A DNA stretch of 47,168 nt, taken from NCBI GenBank assembly GCA_021831025.1, contig JAKBNN010000073.1:1-47168 (forward strand). Direction: 5' to 3'. A program made the translations under genes and the position numbers. A model generated the notes under the pieces. It was not told the DNA's origin, did not search any database, and saw only the letters and a list, made by a program, of their open reading frames with translations. How positions within the stretch are numbered: position 1 is the stretch's first letter; every line of letters begins with the position of its first letter. Below, piece by piece: positions 1 through 7,783 of this stretch. This DNA is from a bacterium. GTDB taxonomy: Bacteria; SZUA-79; Acidulodesulfobacterales; Acidulodesulfobacteraceae.

Positions 1-674
1 ATCTCGATAAAGGCTATTCCCCTTCCTATGAAGAGATAGGCGCCGCCCTCGGATTATCTTCGAAATCGACGGTATTTAAACATATAAAATCGCTTAAAGA
101 AAGAGGGATTATAGATACCATTCCGGGTAAAAAGAGGTCTATTTATCCGTTTATACCGGTTATACCCTCTTTTAACAAAAATCAAATTCCGGCGCCGCCG
201 GTGTCTTTGATGAAAGATGCAAAGAGTTTTAACGCCGCGGATATAAAAAATGCCTATAATAATATCAATCTGGATTTAATAAACAATACGGCACACATAC
301 ATTTATATGGATATATAGCCGCGGGTTATCCTATCGAGGCTATACAAATCGACGAGTTTATCGAAGTGCCGAATAATTTAGCCGGCGGCGGAAGTAAAAA
401 CATATTTGCCCTTAAGGTTAGAGGCGAGTCTATGATAGAAGACATGATTATGGACGGGGATATAATAATATTGAAAAAATGCCGCGAGGTTCCTAACGGC
501 AAAATAATTGCGGCAATGATAGACGGTTACGAAGCTACTTTAAAAAGATATTACAGGCTCAAAGACGGCAGAGTTAAACTTACGCCCTCCAATCCTGATT
601 ATAAGCCGATCATACTCGATTATGATAAAGTCAAGATAATAGGCGAGCTTGTGGGATTGTTGCGAAAATACTAG
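1..674 (+). CDS. lexA: LexA repressor, 5' end outside the window
   Basis: SOS-response repressor and self-cleaving serine protease. The reading frame is open from base 3, upstream of the first ATG at 201. It begins inside the winged helix-turn-helix (SYEEIGAALGLSSKSTVFKH), so the N-terminus lies before the window. The cleavage bond is probably the Ala-Gly in YIAAGYP. The catalytic serine is in RGESM and the catalytic lysine in ATLKRYY, both in their family positions. The linker between the DNA-binding domain and the cleavage site looks longer than in typical LexA of about 200 residues; about 223 residues are visible here. The upstream region with its SOS box is not in view. A LexA-like phage repressor is an alternative, but the HTH and protease both fit LexA. 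Confidence 0.9.
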   Translation, partial: LDKGYSPSYEEIGAALGLSSKSTVFKHIKSLKERGIIDTIPGKKRSIYPFIPVIPSFNKNQIPAPPVSLMKDAKSFNAADIKNAYNNINLDLINNTAHIHLYGYIAAGYPIEAIQIDEFIEVPNNLAGGGSKNIFALKVRGESMIEDMIMDGDIIILKKCREVPNGKIIAAMIDGYEATLKRYYRLKDGRVKLTPSNPDYKPIILDYDKVKIIGELVGLLRKY

Positions 675-788
675 GTTATAGCTATAAATTGCGCAAAATT
701 AATGTATAATGGATTCATAAATATTGATAGGCGATCATGAGGTTTTAAAAATAATAAAATTTAAGACGATATTAAAATAGGCAAAAAT

Positions 789-1751
789 ATGAATAATGTA
801 AATGTAACAAACGAAAAATATAGTATTAATATTCAAGAAGATAATAAAAAAGAAATAAAAATAAAAGATGCCTTTATATATCTTGCCGACTGCATGAATG
901 TATTTTGCAAGATAGCCGATAATAGCATAGATTTTATCGCCACTGATCCTCCTTATTTTTTAGACGGGATGGGCGATGAATGGTCGGATGTTAAATTAAG
1001 GAAAAGAGAATCAAAAGCCGGCGTTGTTCGCGGTCTTCCCAGAGGAATGAAATTCGACCCTTCACAAGGGAAACGACTCGAAATTTTTTTTTATAATGTT
1101 TCAAAAGAGGCAATTAGGGTATTAAAGCCGGGCGGCTTCATGGCTTCCTTCTCGTCAGGGCGGCTTTTTCATCGCATTGCCTCGGCATCGGAAAATGCAG
1201 GTTTTGAAATACGCGATATGTTAATATGGGAACATAATGGGGGACAAGGAAAGGCATTTACCCAAGATCATTTCGTTAAAAAAATGAAAATTTCCAATGA
1301 TGAAAAAGAAAATATTATTAAAAAATTACAAAATAGAAAAACGCCTCAATTAAGACCAAAATTTGAGAGTATCCTTTTAGCACAAAAACCAAAAGAAGGA
1401 ACATTTGTCGAAAATTGGTTGACATGGGGTACCGGTCTTATTCGCACGGACTTTGAAACTCAACAAACGACCATCCTTAACTACAGAAAACCAAATATGA
1501 GAAAAGAAATTGGACATATGACGATAAAACCTGTAGGGATAATGGAAAGATTAATTGAAATATTTAGCGTTCAAGGACAGGTAGTCCTTGATCCGTTTAT
1601 GGGAAGCGGAACGACGGGCGTCGCGGCATTAAGAAAAATGAGAAAATTTATAGGTTTTGAAATTGAAAAAGAATATTTTAAAATTGCAAAGAAACGGCTT
1701 GAACAGTTTAACGCTTGCTATGCGAGCAATTGTTATGAAAAAATTGGATAA
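789..1751 (+). CDS. DNA adenine/cytosine-N4 methyltransferase of a type II R-M system
   Basis: Transfers a methyl group from S-adenosylmethionine to an exocyclic base amino group (N6-adenine or N4-cytosine). The catalytic motif DPPY is near residue 53 (ATDPPYFLDGMGDEW). The AdoMet-binding motif is near the C-terminus (DPFMGSGTTGVAAL). This order, catalytic motif first and AdoMet motif last, is the beta class of the N6_N4_Mtase family. It overlaps the start of the HNH-type ORF that follows on the same strand, which makes a methyltransferase/endonuclease pair likely. The recognition sequence cannot be read from the protein. No controller (C) protein gene is visible. Confidence 0.9.
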   Translation: MNNVNVTNEKYSINIQEDNKKEIKIKDAFIYLADCMNVFCKIADNSIDFIATDPPYFLDGMGDEWSDVKLRKRESKAGVVRGLPRGMKFDPSQGKRLEIFFYNVSKEAIRVLKPGGFMASFSSGRLFHRIASASENAGFEIRDMLIWEHNGGQGKAFTQDHFVKKMKISNDEKENIIKKLQNRKTPQLRPKFESILLAQKPKEGTFVENWLTWGTGLIRTDFETQQTTILNYRKPNMRKEIGHMTIKPVGIMERLIEIFSVQGQVVLDPFMGSGTTGVAALRKMRKFIGFEIEKEYFKIAKKRLEQFNACYASNCYEKIG

Positions 1752-2472
1752 ACAGGTCGGATACACATCTATGCCGCTTAGCGAAATAGAGAAATGGTAT
1801 AAACAACTTAACAAAGAATATAGTTTAAACCTTTCTAAATATGGGGTTAAATTTCCTGAAAGAAACAGTATAAAAGCTCTATGGCTTATTTTCTTACGAA
1901 AAAATAAAGGTACATTAGTTCATAAAGACACTATTTCTTCTTTTGTTGCAAGTATAAAGCCTAACGCAGGCAAAGATCAACAGGTTAGACATTTAGCAAG
2001 CGATGGATGGTATATTCTTAACAAAGGAGATAAAATTCCTAATAAAAAAAGCACGGTGCCAAGCGGCTATCATGTTCTTATTACTACCGAAAGTCCAAAG
2101 CCTACATTTCTTTTTAACTCATTAAAACGAGCCGGAAGGATCGCCGCAAAAAATTTTAATGAGTTAAAGGCCGTATATGGATTTCGGTGTGCCTCATGTG
2201 GATCTAAAGAAGGGGAACCGCATTTTCTTGAGCCTGATAAAAAAACGCAATTGCAACAAGGACATATGAATCCAAGTAAACCAATTACACTTGATAACCT
2301 AATCCCCCAATGCCAAATTTGCAATCAATCATACCAAGATGATTTTGTTTTTGACATGAAAGGAAGAGTTGTTGCCGTCGCTTCCGTAAAACCTGTCTTA
2401 AAAGCCGAAAAAGAAATACAAGATGAAATATTAAATAAATTACAAGAATTACGGGAAAGAAATCTTCCTTGA
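1735..2472 (+). CDS. HNH-type nuclease, probable restriction partner
   Basis: About 245 residues. The C-terminal half carries a zinc-finger-like HNH arrangement: CASCGS, then QQGHMNPSKP, then DNLIPQCQICNQ. These supply paired cysteines, the catalytic-type histidine and the closing Asn. The N-terminal half has no motif I recognise. The frame is open from 1657, but that start would overlap the methyltransferase by 95 nt; ATGs at 1720, 1735 and 1771 are alternatives, and none has a clear ribosome site. I chose 1735, giving a 17-nt overlap. The function as restriction enzyme is inferred from adjacency to the methyltransferase. A homing-type HNH nuclease is less likely. Confidence 0.7.
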   Translation: MKKLDKQVGYTSMPLSEIEKWYKQLNKEYSLNLSKYGVKFPERNSIKALWLIFLRKNKGTLVHKDTISSFVASIKPNAGKDQQVRHLASDGWYILNKGDKIPNKKSTVPSGYHVLITTESPKPTFLFNSLKRAGRIAAKNFNELKAVYGFRCASCGSKEGEPHFLEPDKKTQLQQGHMNPSKPITLDNLIPQCQICNQSYQDDFVFDMKGRVVAVASVKPVLKAEKEIQDEILNKLQELRERNLP

Positions 2473-2611
2473 GTGAAGCAGCCTTACGATATTTTTAAAA
2501 TCGTAAAATTAGAAAATAAAATGTAACTATGAGTTTACCGCTATTGTTAGGGTAAATAATGTGTCGGGTAGGTTCAATAATTTAACTTTTAATTATGGAG
2601 GCGTTCAACCA

Positions 2612-2647
2612 TAAACCTATAAAAATTTACAGATTTTTATAGGTTTA
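2612..2647. other. Perfect 15-bp inverted repeat before hldD
   Basis: Two 15-nt arms (TAAACCTATAAAAAT and its complement) enclose a 6-nt loop. The structure ends 18 nt before the hldD ATG. It is AT-rich and no T-tract follows, so it is a poor intrinsic terminator. It could be an operator or a leader hairpin. The rest of 2473-2665 shows nothing I recognise. Confidence 0.5.
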
Positions 2648-2665
2648 GAATGACGGTCGTTAATT

Positions 2666-3634
2666 ATGATAATAGTTACAGGCGGGGCTGGTTTTATAGG
2701 GTCTAATATTGTGGAAGCTCTTAACAAAAGGGGTGAAACAAATATTTTAGTTGTCGATAATCTTACCAACGGCCGAAAAATGCGTAATCTTGCAGACCTC
2801 GATATTTTGGATTACATGGATAAGGATGATTTTATAGAAAATATTAAAAAAGGGTATAATTTTGGGGGCATAAGGGCTATTTTTCATGAAGGCGCTTGTT
2901 CTTCCACAACCGAATGGGACGGAAAGTTTATAATGAGAAACAACTTCGAATATTCAAAAGAGTTATTAAAATGGTGCCAGGAAATGGGGGCGCAATATAT
3001 ATATGCATCATCCGCTTCCGTTTACGGCAGCGGTAAAATTGGATTTACGGAAGATAGAACCTGCGAACACCCTATTAATATGTATGCCTATTCTAAGTTT
3101 CAATTTGACCAATATGTGAGAAGTATTATAAAAAAGACAAAATATCAGATAGCAGGCTTCAGATATTTTAATGTCTATGGGCCGAGGGAAACTCATAAAG
3201 GAACTATGTCGAGCGTTGCGTTTCACTTTAATAACCAGATACTTGCAAATAGCAAGGCGAAACTCTTCGAGGGAACCGGCGGTTATGGAAACGGCGAGCA
3301 AAGGCGTGATTTTATTTATGTTGAAGACTGTGCAGATGTTAATTTGTGGTTTTTAGATAATCAGGGTAAATCAGGAATATTTAACCTTGGAACGGGAAAA
3401 GCAAGGTCATTTAACGATGTCGCGAACGCCGTAATAAAATGGCATGGCTCAGGGGAAATTGAATATATCCCCTTCCCCGATCACCTTAAAGGCGCATACC
3501 AGAGCTTTACCGAAGCAGATATTGCCGCTTTACGCGGCATAGGATACGGGAAACCTTTCCTGTCAATCGAAGAGGGGGTTAAGAAATATTTAGACTGGCT
3601 GAATAGCGGGGACAAAAGCCGTTTATCATACTGA
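2666..3634 (+). CDS. hldD: ADP-L-glycero-D-manno-heptose 6-epimerase
   Basis: Cytoplasmic short-chain dehydrogenase/reductase that makes ADP-L-glycero-D-manno-heptose for the inner core of lipopolysaccharide. The Rossmann motif is at the N-terminus ([17 protein letters not shown]). The family signature [15 protein letters not shown] is nearly identical to that of enterobacterial HldD. The catalytic Tyr-x3-Lys is in MYAYSKFQF. At 322 residues it has the usual length. The other heptose genes are not nearby. It implies an LPS-bearing outer membrane. Confidence 0.95.
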   Translation: MIIVTGGAGFIGSNIVEALNKRGETNILVVDNLTNGRKMRNLADLDILDYMDKDDFIENIKKGYNFGGIRAIFHEGACSSTTEWDGKFIMRNNFEYSKELLKWCQEMGAQYIYASSASVYGSGKIGFTEDRTCEHPINMYAYSKFQFDQYVRSIIKKTKYQIAGFRYFNVYGPRETHKGTMSSVAFHFNNQILANSKAKLFEGTGGYGNGEQRRDFIYVEDCADVNLWFLDNQGKSGIFNLGTGKARSFNDVANAVIKWHGSGEIEYIPFPDHLKGAYQSFTEADIAALRGIGYGKPFLSIEEGVKKYLDWLNSGDKSRLSY

Positions 3635-3644
3635 AAACAATATT

Positions 3645-3684
3645 AAAAATCTATTATGTTTCACGTGAAACATAATAGATTTTT
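3645..3684. terminator. 40-bp perfect palindrome after hldD
   Basis: The palindrome starts with an A-tract and ends with a T-tract, so its hairpin could end transcription from either side. It lies 10 nt after the hldD stop. Its centre is the parS-like site at 3657-3672, so termination may be secondary to protein binding. Confidence 0.6.
3657..3672. promoter_or_regulatory. parS centromere site (ParB binding)
   Basis: The 16-mer TGTTTCACGTGAAACA is a perfect palindrome and matches the widely conserved chromosomal parS consensus bound by ParB. It lies about 36 kb from the predicted origin in this window. parA and parB themselves are not in the window. Confidence 0.8.
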
Positions 3685-3698
3685 GTTAATAGGGGGGA

Positions 3699-3953
3699 TT
3701 GATTACGATAGCAAATATGTTTGGATTTGGAATGCTGTTTATGTTTCTATTCTGGATTGCTTCAATAGTGTTATGGATTAGTGCGCTTATCGATATTCTT
3801 AAAAGCGATTTTAGGGGCGGATCCGATAAGATTGTATGGCTTTTAGTCGTGGTTTTTTTACCGCTTTTAGGGGCAATACTGTATTTCACGATCGGAAAAA
3901 ACCAAAAAGTTAATAAGCCGGCCGGGGACAGCAATCAAAATAATCCTCGATAG
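3699..3953 (+). CDS. PLDc_N-type small membrane protein
   Basis: About 80 residues with two hydrophobic helices joined by a short loop (ISALIDILKSDFRGG), then LLGAILYFTIGKNQK and a polar tail. This is the layout of the PLDc_N domain seen at the N-terminus of cardiolipin-synthase-type phospholipase D proteins and as free small proteins. The start is unclear: TTG at 3699 sits only 1 nt after the purine-rich AGGGGGG, and the first ATG (3717) is 19 nt away from it. No phospholipase domain follows. Function unknown; membrane location is inferred from the helices. Confidence 0.7.
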   Translation: MITIANMFGFGMLFMFLFWIASIVLWISALIDILKSDFRGGSDKIVWLLVVVFLPLLGAILYFTIGKNQKVNKPAGDSNQNNPR

Positions 3954-3967
3954 TCGGCGGCAAAAAG

Positions 3968-4095
3968 CTATTTTTTTATCATACCCTTTAAAATATCTAA
4001 ATCGATTTTATGTTCCCTGTCGCTTCCGGGTGTTTCGATAATTAACGGTATGTCTTTAAGCCTTTTATCGTTTACAATAAATCCGAAGGCATCCA
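3968..4095 (-). pseudogene. 3' remnant of an endonuclease IV (nfo) gene
   Basis: On the minus strand about 42 codons are readable before a TAG stop: GFIVNDKRLKDIPLIIETPG followed by a short polar tail. This resembles the C-terminus of endonuclease IV (AP endonuclease), where an IPLILETP strand carries a metal-ligand Glu. The upstream part is missing; homology stops near 4095, where transposase sequence on the other strand begins. A truncation by the IS256-type insertion is the simplest reading. Confidence 0.55.
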
Positions 4096-4097
4096 TA

Positions 4098-4613
4098 ATA
4101 GAGAAATGGAGGAACAGGGACTTATCCGCAGAGAATATAAAATATATCTATTTGGACAGCGTTAATTTTTCCATGCGTATCAAAAAAATACAGACCGTTC
4201 CCATCCCTCTCGCCATAGGCGTGGCTCTTAACGGTTACCGTTCCGTTTTAGGCTTTCAGTCCGGGGATAAGGAATCCGCATCTTCCTGGCGGCAGTTCTT
4301 TAAAGACCTTAAAAGAAGAGGATTAAAACAGCTCTTCCGTTAAGCTCGGCGTAATGGACGGATTATCCGGCCTCGAAAAGGTATTTTTGGATTTCCCTAA
4401 GAACCACTAACATTATAGAAAGGCTAAATAAAATATATTCTTCTGCGTGTTTTGAAAAAGCATGCCTTTTTCAGCAGAAGAATATGTAAAAGAAGAACAA
4501 AATCTATGGAGATATTAGCCGGAGAAAGTAGCTCGTATAATCTTTTAGCGTTTATATCTATTAAAATGGAGGCATCCTGGGCGCAGACAAGGGTCGGAAA
4601 GGTAAAGCCTAAC
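4098..4613 (+). pseudogene. Degenerate IS256 (mutator) family transposase
   Basis: Pieces of an IS256-type transposase appear in order but in different frames. First comes KYIYLDSVNFSMRIKK, with the first catalytic Asp, then IGVALNGYRSVLGFQSGDKE and WRQFFKDLKRRGL. After a frameshift near 4340 comes VMDGLSGLEKVFLDFPKN, with the second Asp. After a deletion that removes the Glu-bearing region comes NIIERLNK (4409-4432), and then KRRTKSMEILAGESS to about 4613. An ASB palindrome (4435-4485) splits the last two pieces. It cannot be active. No terminal repeats of the IS were recognised. Confidence 0.75.
4435..4485 (-). repeat. ASB element 1 (double-hairpin palindrome, 51 nt)
   Basis: Outer arms ATATTCTTCTGC and GCAGAAGAATAT pair over 12 nt. 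Read on the minus strand, the inner hairpin is TGAAAAAG, loop GCATG, CTTTTTCA, then a one-sided bulge AAACAC before the right arm. It lies inside the IS256-type transposase remnant. Confidence 0.75.
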
Positions 4614-4662
4614 ATCTCCGCCTGCGTTAACGGCATGCGTTAACAAGCTTGCAGGCGGAGAT
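4614..4662 (+). repeat. ASB element 2 (49 nt)
   Basis: Arms ATCTCCGCCTGC and GCAGGCGGAGAT pair perfectly. The inner hairpin is GTTAACG, loop GCATG, CGTTAAC, with a one-sided bulge AAGCTT. It abuts the end of the readable transposase remnant. Confidence 0.75.
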
Positions 4663-4739
4663 ATCCTTCTTTAATAAGATTAAAGAAAATATCTAAACCG
4701 CTTTTTTAGATTAAAAAAGCTAAAATGGGGATTTGGGAT

Positions 4740-4788
4740 ATCTTTAACGGCGCTTATGGAAGCCGGAGGCTTTCATGCCGTTAAAGAT
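4740..4788 (-). repeat. ASB element 3 (49 nt)
   Basis: Arms ATCTTTAACGGC and GCCGTTAAAGAT pair perfectly. On the minus strand the inner hairpin is ATGAAAGCC, loop TCC, GGCTTCCAT (one mismatch), followed by the bulge AAGC. The arm length, total length and bulge position match the other copies, although the loop differs. Confidence 0.65.
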
Positions 4789-5026
4789 GTGCCCCCAAGG
4801 TTTTAGGTTGGTATCAAACTATTGATTAGGTCGTTAAAGCGCCTAATTTGGGCTAATATTACGTTCTTTTTTATATATTTAATTTAAAATATATAATTTA
4901 AGGGGTTAATGACGATATAAAAATAGAAATTATAAATTAAATATCGTTTATAGAGAGGTTTTTGAAACAGCTGATTTGCTATTTTTTAAAAACAAATAAA
5001 TTTACACAAAAAACTCGACAGTATCT

Positions 5027-5054
5027 GACATTATCATATTGCTGTAACAGAATG
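5027..5054 (+). repeat. Short repeat shared with 35074-35099
   Basis: GACATTATCATATTGCTG and the next bases TAACA match the reverse complement of 35074-35099 over 23 nt with one difference. Both copies lie in intergenic sequence next to rearranged genes. They may be remnants of an insertion-sequence end, but no transposase is attached. Confidence 0.4.
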
Positions 5055-5065
5055 TTGATGAGTTA

Positions 5066-6505
5066 CTATTTCTTCATATTTTTATGCGAGGTTTTGTGTT
5101 TGCCATTCGCCGCTGGATGACCGATCATTTTATGTGGTATAAGAGTGCTGTGACTTTTTTGGATTATAGGCGGATGATAAATGGGCACAGGTCTGATTGG
5201 CGAATGATATATATTAGGATGACTTACAGGGTAATATACGCTTGGCGGCGGGCTAACAGGTTGTTTTGAAGGTATGTGTTTAAAAGGTTTTGCAGGAAAC
5301 TGATAAACCGGCGGTTTTCTGTTCACAGGCTTATGAGGTGGAATACCTATCCCTCTGTAAATGCCAACAGGGTGTTTCATTATTGGACCAGTCGTATAGG
5401 GTGTTGTATAATGTGGCGAAGGTGGTCTAACGCCTGGAGGTATGATTGGATAAATCCTGCGCTGTGGAAGCGAGGGTAAAATCGGACGCCTAATAGGTAT
5501 AATTGGTTTAATGGACTTAAAATGCCTTACAGGTATAAATCTAATCGGGATACGGGGTTTTCTAAAAGGAAAAGGGCGTATTCTTCCTGGATATATTACG
5601 CGTCCTCTTTTCCCTATTATAGGATGAACACCTTTTGGAAAAATAAGTCTTCCGCCAACAGGTCTTATTATCCTATGTATTTTACCATAGTAAAATGGGT
5701 GATTGGCATAAAATGGCAATACTCGCCTTTCCCATATTCTATAATGCCTCATATAAGGGTGGTGCCTGTACCACCACCCCGGATGATATATACGATACCA
5801 AGGGCCAATACGCCCTTTCCACCAAAGGAAATAAGGTCTGTAAGCAAAAACAGGGGGCGGAGGACCATATAAAAGCGGTGGTGGAAGAACTATAACAGGC
5901 GTTAAAGGCAGCCACGGCCCATAGTAATAATTAGAATACTCCCATATATTATTTACCCAACTGAAATAAAATCCGTTATAACTAAAAGCAAAACTACTTA
6001 TGGCGGGAAGATAGTATACAGCTACTCCTTCACCTATAGAAGTAATGAAATACGGCGCTTCTACGGTTATATTGACGGAAGGCTGGTATTGAGGCACTAC
6101 TGGCGGAGGAGTAATCTGCGCTGATACAATTATCCATGTACCATATGCGGGCTGGGGACCCTCCAATCCGTTATGTACAACGTATTCTCCTGGAAATTCG
6201 GCTGGAGCGGTCCATACATTTAAACTCTCTCCGTTAAGTTCAGCATATGGCGGTGACAAATAGTCGGGTTGATTGGTATAAAAGTCTGAGAGAGTTCCTA
6301 CGATGGTTGCATCGGGTAGAGATTCAACAGTAACATTGGGAACAAGTTGCAAATAAACCGTCTGTCCATTATAGATTCCGGTGTAGTAATATGATTGCTG
6401 GGTAGTTGGGGTGAGAGATTGGGCAGTAATAGGCGACGTAAGATAAAACATGCTTATCGCTATTGTTCCGAATGTTAATAAAGTAAATGTTAAAAATTTT
6501 TTCAT
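5066..6505 (-). CDS. Secreted Pro/Tyr/His-rich basic protein, unknown function
   Basis: 479 residues. The N-terminus is a classic signal peptide: MKK, a hydrophobic core, then a likely cut after SPITAQS. Residues of about 30-150 form a folded-looking segment rich in Val, Thr and Pro. A central segment has repeated Tyr/Trp motifs (YNGFYFSWVNNIWEY, then YYYGPWLPL). From about residue 200 the protein is low-complexity: poly-Pro runs, WYR and HHP clusters, and many Arg/Lys/His with Pro-Ile. The charge is strongly basic. I recognise no family with certainty. It is likely exported to the periplasm or outer surface, and a cell-envelope or matrix role is only a guess. It stands alone, between two scrap regions. 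Confidence 0.75.
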   Translation of the reverse strand: MKKFLTFTLLTFGTIAISMFYLTSPITAQSLTPTTQQSYYYTGIYNGQTVYLQLVPNVTVESLPDATIVGTLSDFYTNQPDYLSPPYAELNGESLNVWTAPAEFPGEYVVHNGLEGPQPAYGTWIIVSAQITPPPVVPQYQPSVNITVEAPYFITSIGEGVAVYYLPAISSFAFSYNGFYFSWVNNIWEYSNYYYGPWLPLTPVIVLPPPLLYGPPPPVFAYRPYFLWWKGRIGPWYRIYHPGWWYRHHPYMRHYRIWERRVLPFYANHPFYYGKIHRIIRPVGGRLIFPKGVHPIIGKRGRVIYPGRIRPFPFRKPRIPIRFIPVRHFKSIKPIIPIRRPILPSLPQRRIYPIIPPGVRPPSPHYTTPYTTGPIMKHPVGIYRGIGIPPHKPVNRKPPVYQFPAKPFKHIPSKQPVSPPPSVYYPVSHPNIYHSPIRPVPIYHPPIIQKSHSTLIPHKMIGHPAANGKHKTSHKNMKK

Positions 6506-6751
6506 TTTTAATAATTAAAAAATACTAAAATATTATTGATTAATCTAATCCTTCTAATATAATATAATCATAATAAAGATTTATTGTCAATAATTGTTTT
6601 GTTTTTAATGGTAGATAGGTATGAACATACTTACCAGTATAAAAAAGCAACCAATAATGATAAGGGTGAGATTATGTTCGTACTTAAGGCTATGAGGGTG
6701 GCTGCAGCCACCCTCATAAAGATTTTATTTAAAAAAATAAATTAAGTTTTT
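6506..6751. other. Intergenic region with a 28-bp perfect palindrome
   Basis: No gene is supported. At 6691-6718 there is a perfect palindrome with half-site TATGAGGGTGGCTG. Its GC-rich core would form a strong hairpin, but the following AAGATTTTATTT is only a weak T-tract. It lies upstream of the secreted protein and downstream of the recombinase remnant (both minus strand), so it may end transcription from the latter. Confidence 0.45.
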
Positions 6752-7107
6752 TCAGAAAAAAATATACCTGCCGTATTTGGTTTTAGTCCCCTTAACCGCT
6801 ATTACGTCATTCTTTAAGTCCACATATTCTTTTGCTGAAAAAGGCGTACTTTTTCAAAACACGCAAAAGAATATATGTCCCATTTAAGGTTTAAAGCCTC
6901 CCCCTTGCGGCAGCCCGTATAAATTAAAAAGGTTATTATGTCCCGCGCAAGTTTCTTTACGGCGCCGGCGATGAGTTTTTGTATGTCCCCATCTGATAAG
7001 GTTTTAAGGCGCGAAAGTTCGTTGAGTTTTTTAATGCCGGAAGCGGGGTTTTTATCTATATACCCTTTTTCTATGCAGTGATTAAAAAAAGTGCGCAATA
7101 GAAACAT
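6752..7107 (-). pseudogene. Tyrosine recombinase (integrase) remnant
   Basis: On the minus strand from 7107 the frame reads HCIEKGYIDKNPASGIKK and then IITFLIYTGCRKGEALNLKW. This is the end of the core-binding domain and the box I arginine (GCRKGE) of phage-type integrases. After LKWD the ASB element 4 enters and shifts the frame. The gene resumes at 6823 with VDLKNDVIAVKGTKTKYGRY and stops at a TGA (6752-6754). The C-terminal HxxR and catalytic Tyr are missing, and so is the N-terminus. It is inactive. Confidence 0.8.
6824..6874 (+). repeat. ASB element 4 (51 nt), inside the integrase remnant
   Basis: Arms ATATTCTTTTGC and GCAAAAGAATAT pair perfectly. The inner hairpin is TGAAAAAG, loop GCGTA, CTTTTTCA, with bulge AAACAC. 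It differs from ASB element 1 by one arm base and its partner, a compensatory pair, and by two loop bases. Because it splits a recognisable protein, its outer limits are well fixed. Confidence 0.8.
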
Positions 7108-7249
7108 GTGCGCCTAATAATATTTTCATAATAATATAATAAATTATAATTTAATTTATTACCATATTGAAAATAATATATATAACGCTATACTATATAT
7201 AAAATGATACATTGAATGTAATTTTAATTAAAAACACGGGGGTAAATTT

Positions 7250-7717
7250 ATGAAAGGGAACGAAGAAATTCTTAAAAGGCTTAATCTGAGATTAGCCGAA
7301 GAACTAACCGCTATTAATCAATATATGGTTCACTCCGAGATGTGCGGTAACTGGGGTTATGGAGAGCTACATAAAGAAATCGAAAGGCGGGCGATAGACG
7401 AAATGAAGCATGCCGAAAAATTAATCGGCAGAATATTATTTCTTGAAGGCATACCCGCAGTTTCAAATTACAACAAAATGTATATAGGTTCAACGGTCGA
7501 ATTAATGCATAAAAACGACAGAAATGCCGAAGAGAATGCCATCAAAGCATACAACGAAGATATAAAGTTTGCCGCCGAGATTAAAGACAACGGAACAAAG
7601 GATTTAATCCAATCTATACTTGATGATGAAGAGGCTCACATCGACAAGCTCGAAGAATATCTGGATCAAATTGAGCAAATGGGACTTCAAATTTATCTTT
7701 CCACATATAGAAAGTAA
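7250..7717 (+). CDS. bfr: Bacterioferritin
   Basis: Iron-storage protein that forms a 24-subunit shell, oxidises Fe(II) at a di-iron site and binds heme between subunits. At 155 residues it has the usual length. The ferroxidase ligands are visible: Glu18 (RLAEELTAINQY), Glu52 and His55 (DEMKHAEKL), and the C-terminal Glu and His in DDEEAHIDKLEEYL. The heme-ligand methionine corresponds to Met53. The start has a good ribosome site (GGGGG, spacing 8). An AT-rich stretch upstream with TATACT and TATATAAAAT may hold the promoter. It appears to be transcribed alone or with the radical-SAM gene 66 nt downstream. Confidence 0.93.
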   Translation: MKGNEEILKRLNLRLAEELTAINQYMVHSEMCGNWGYGELHKEIERRAIDEMKHAEKLIGRILFLEGIPAVSNYNKMYIGSTVELMHKNDRNAEENAIKAYNEDIKFAAEIKDNGTKDLIQSILDDEEAHIDKLEEYLDQIEQMGLQIYLSTYRK

Positions 7718-7783
7718 AAATAGGGATAATTGATAAGAAAAATACAACCTTTGCAGCCTTTGACGGAATAAACCGGTAAGATT

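Larger units (their letters stand above)
4663..5065. other. Non-coding scrap region
   Basis: No gene is supported here. Besides ASB element 3 it holds simple hairpins at 4669-4685 (CTTTAAT/ATTAAAG) and 4700-4720 (GCTTTTTT/AAAAAAGC), and an AT-rich stretch at 4860-4990. At 5027-5054 lies a sequence that recurs, inverted, at 35074-35099. Confidence 0.5.
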
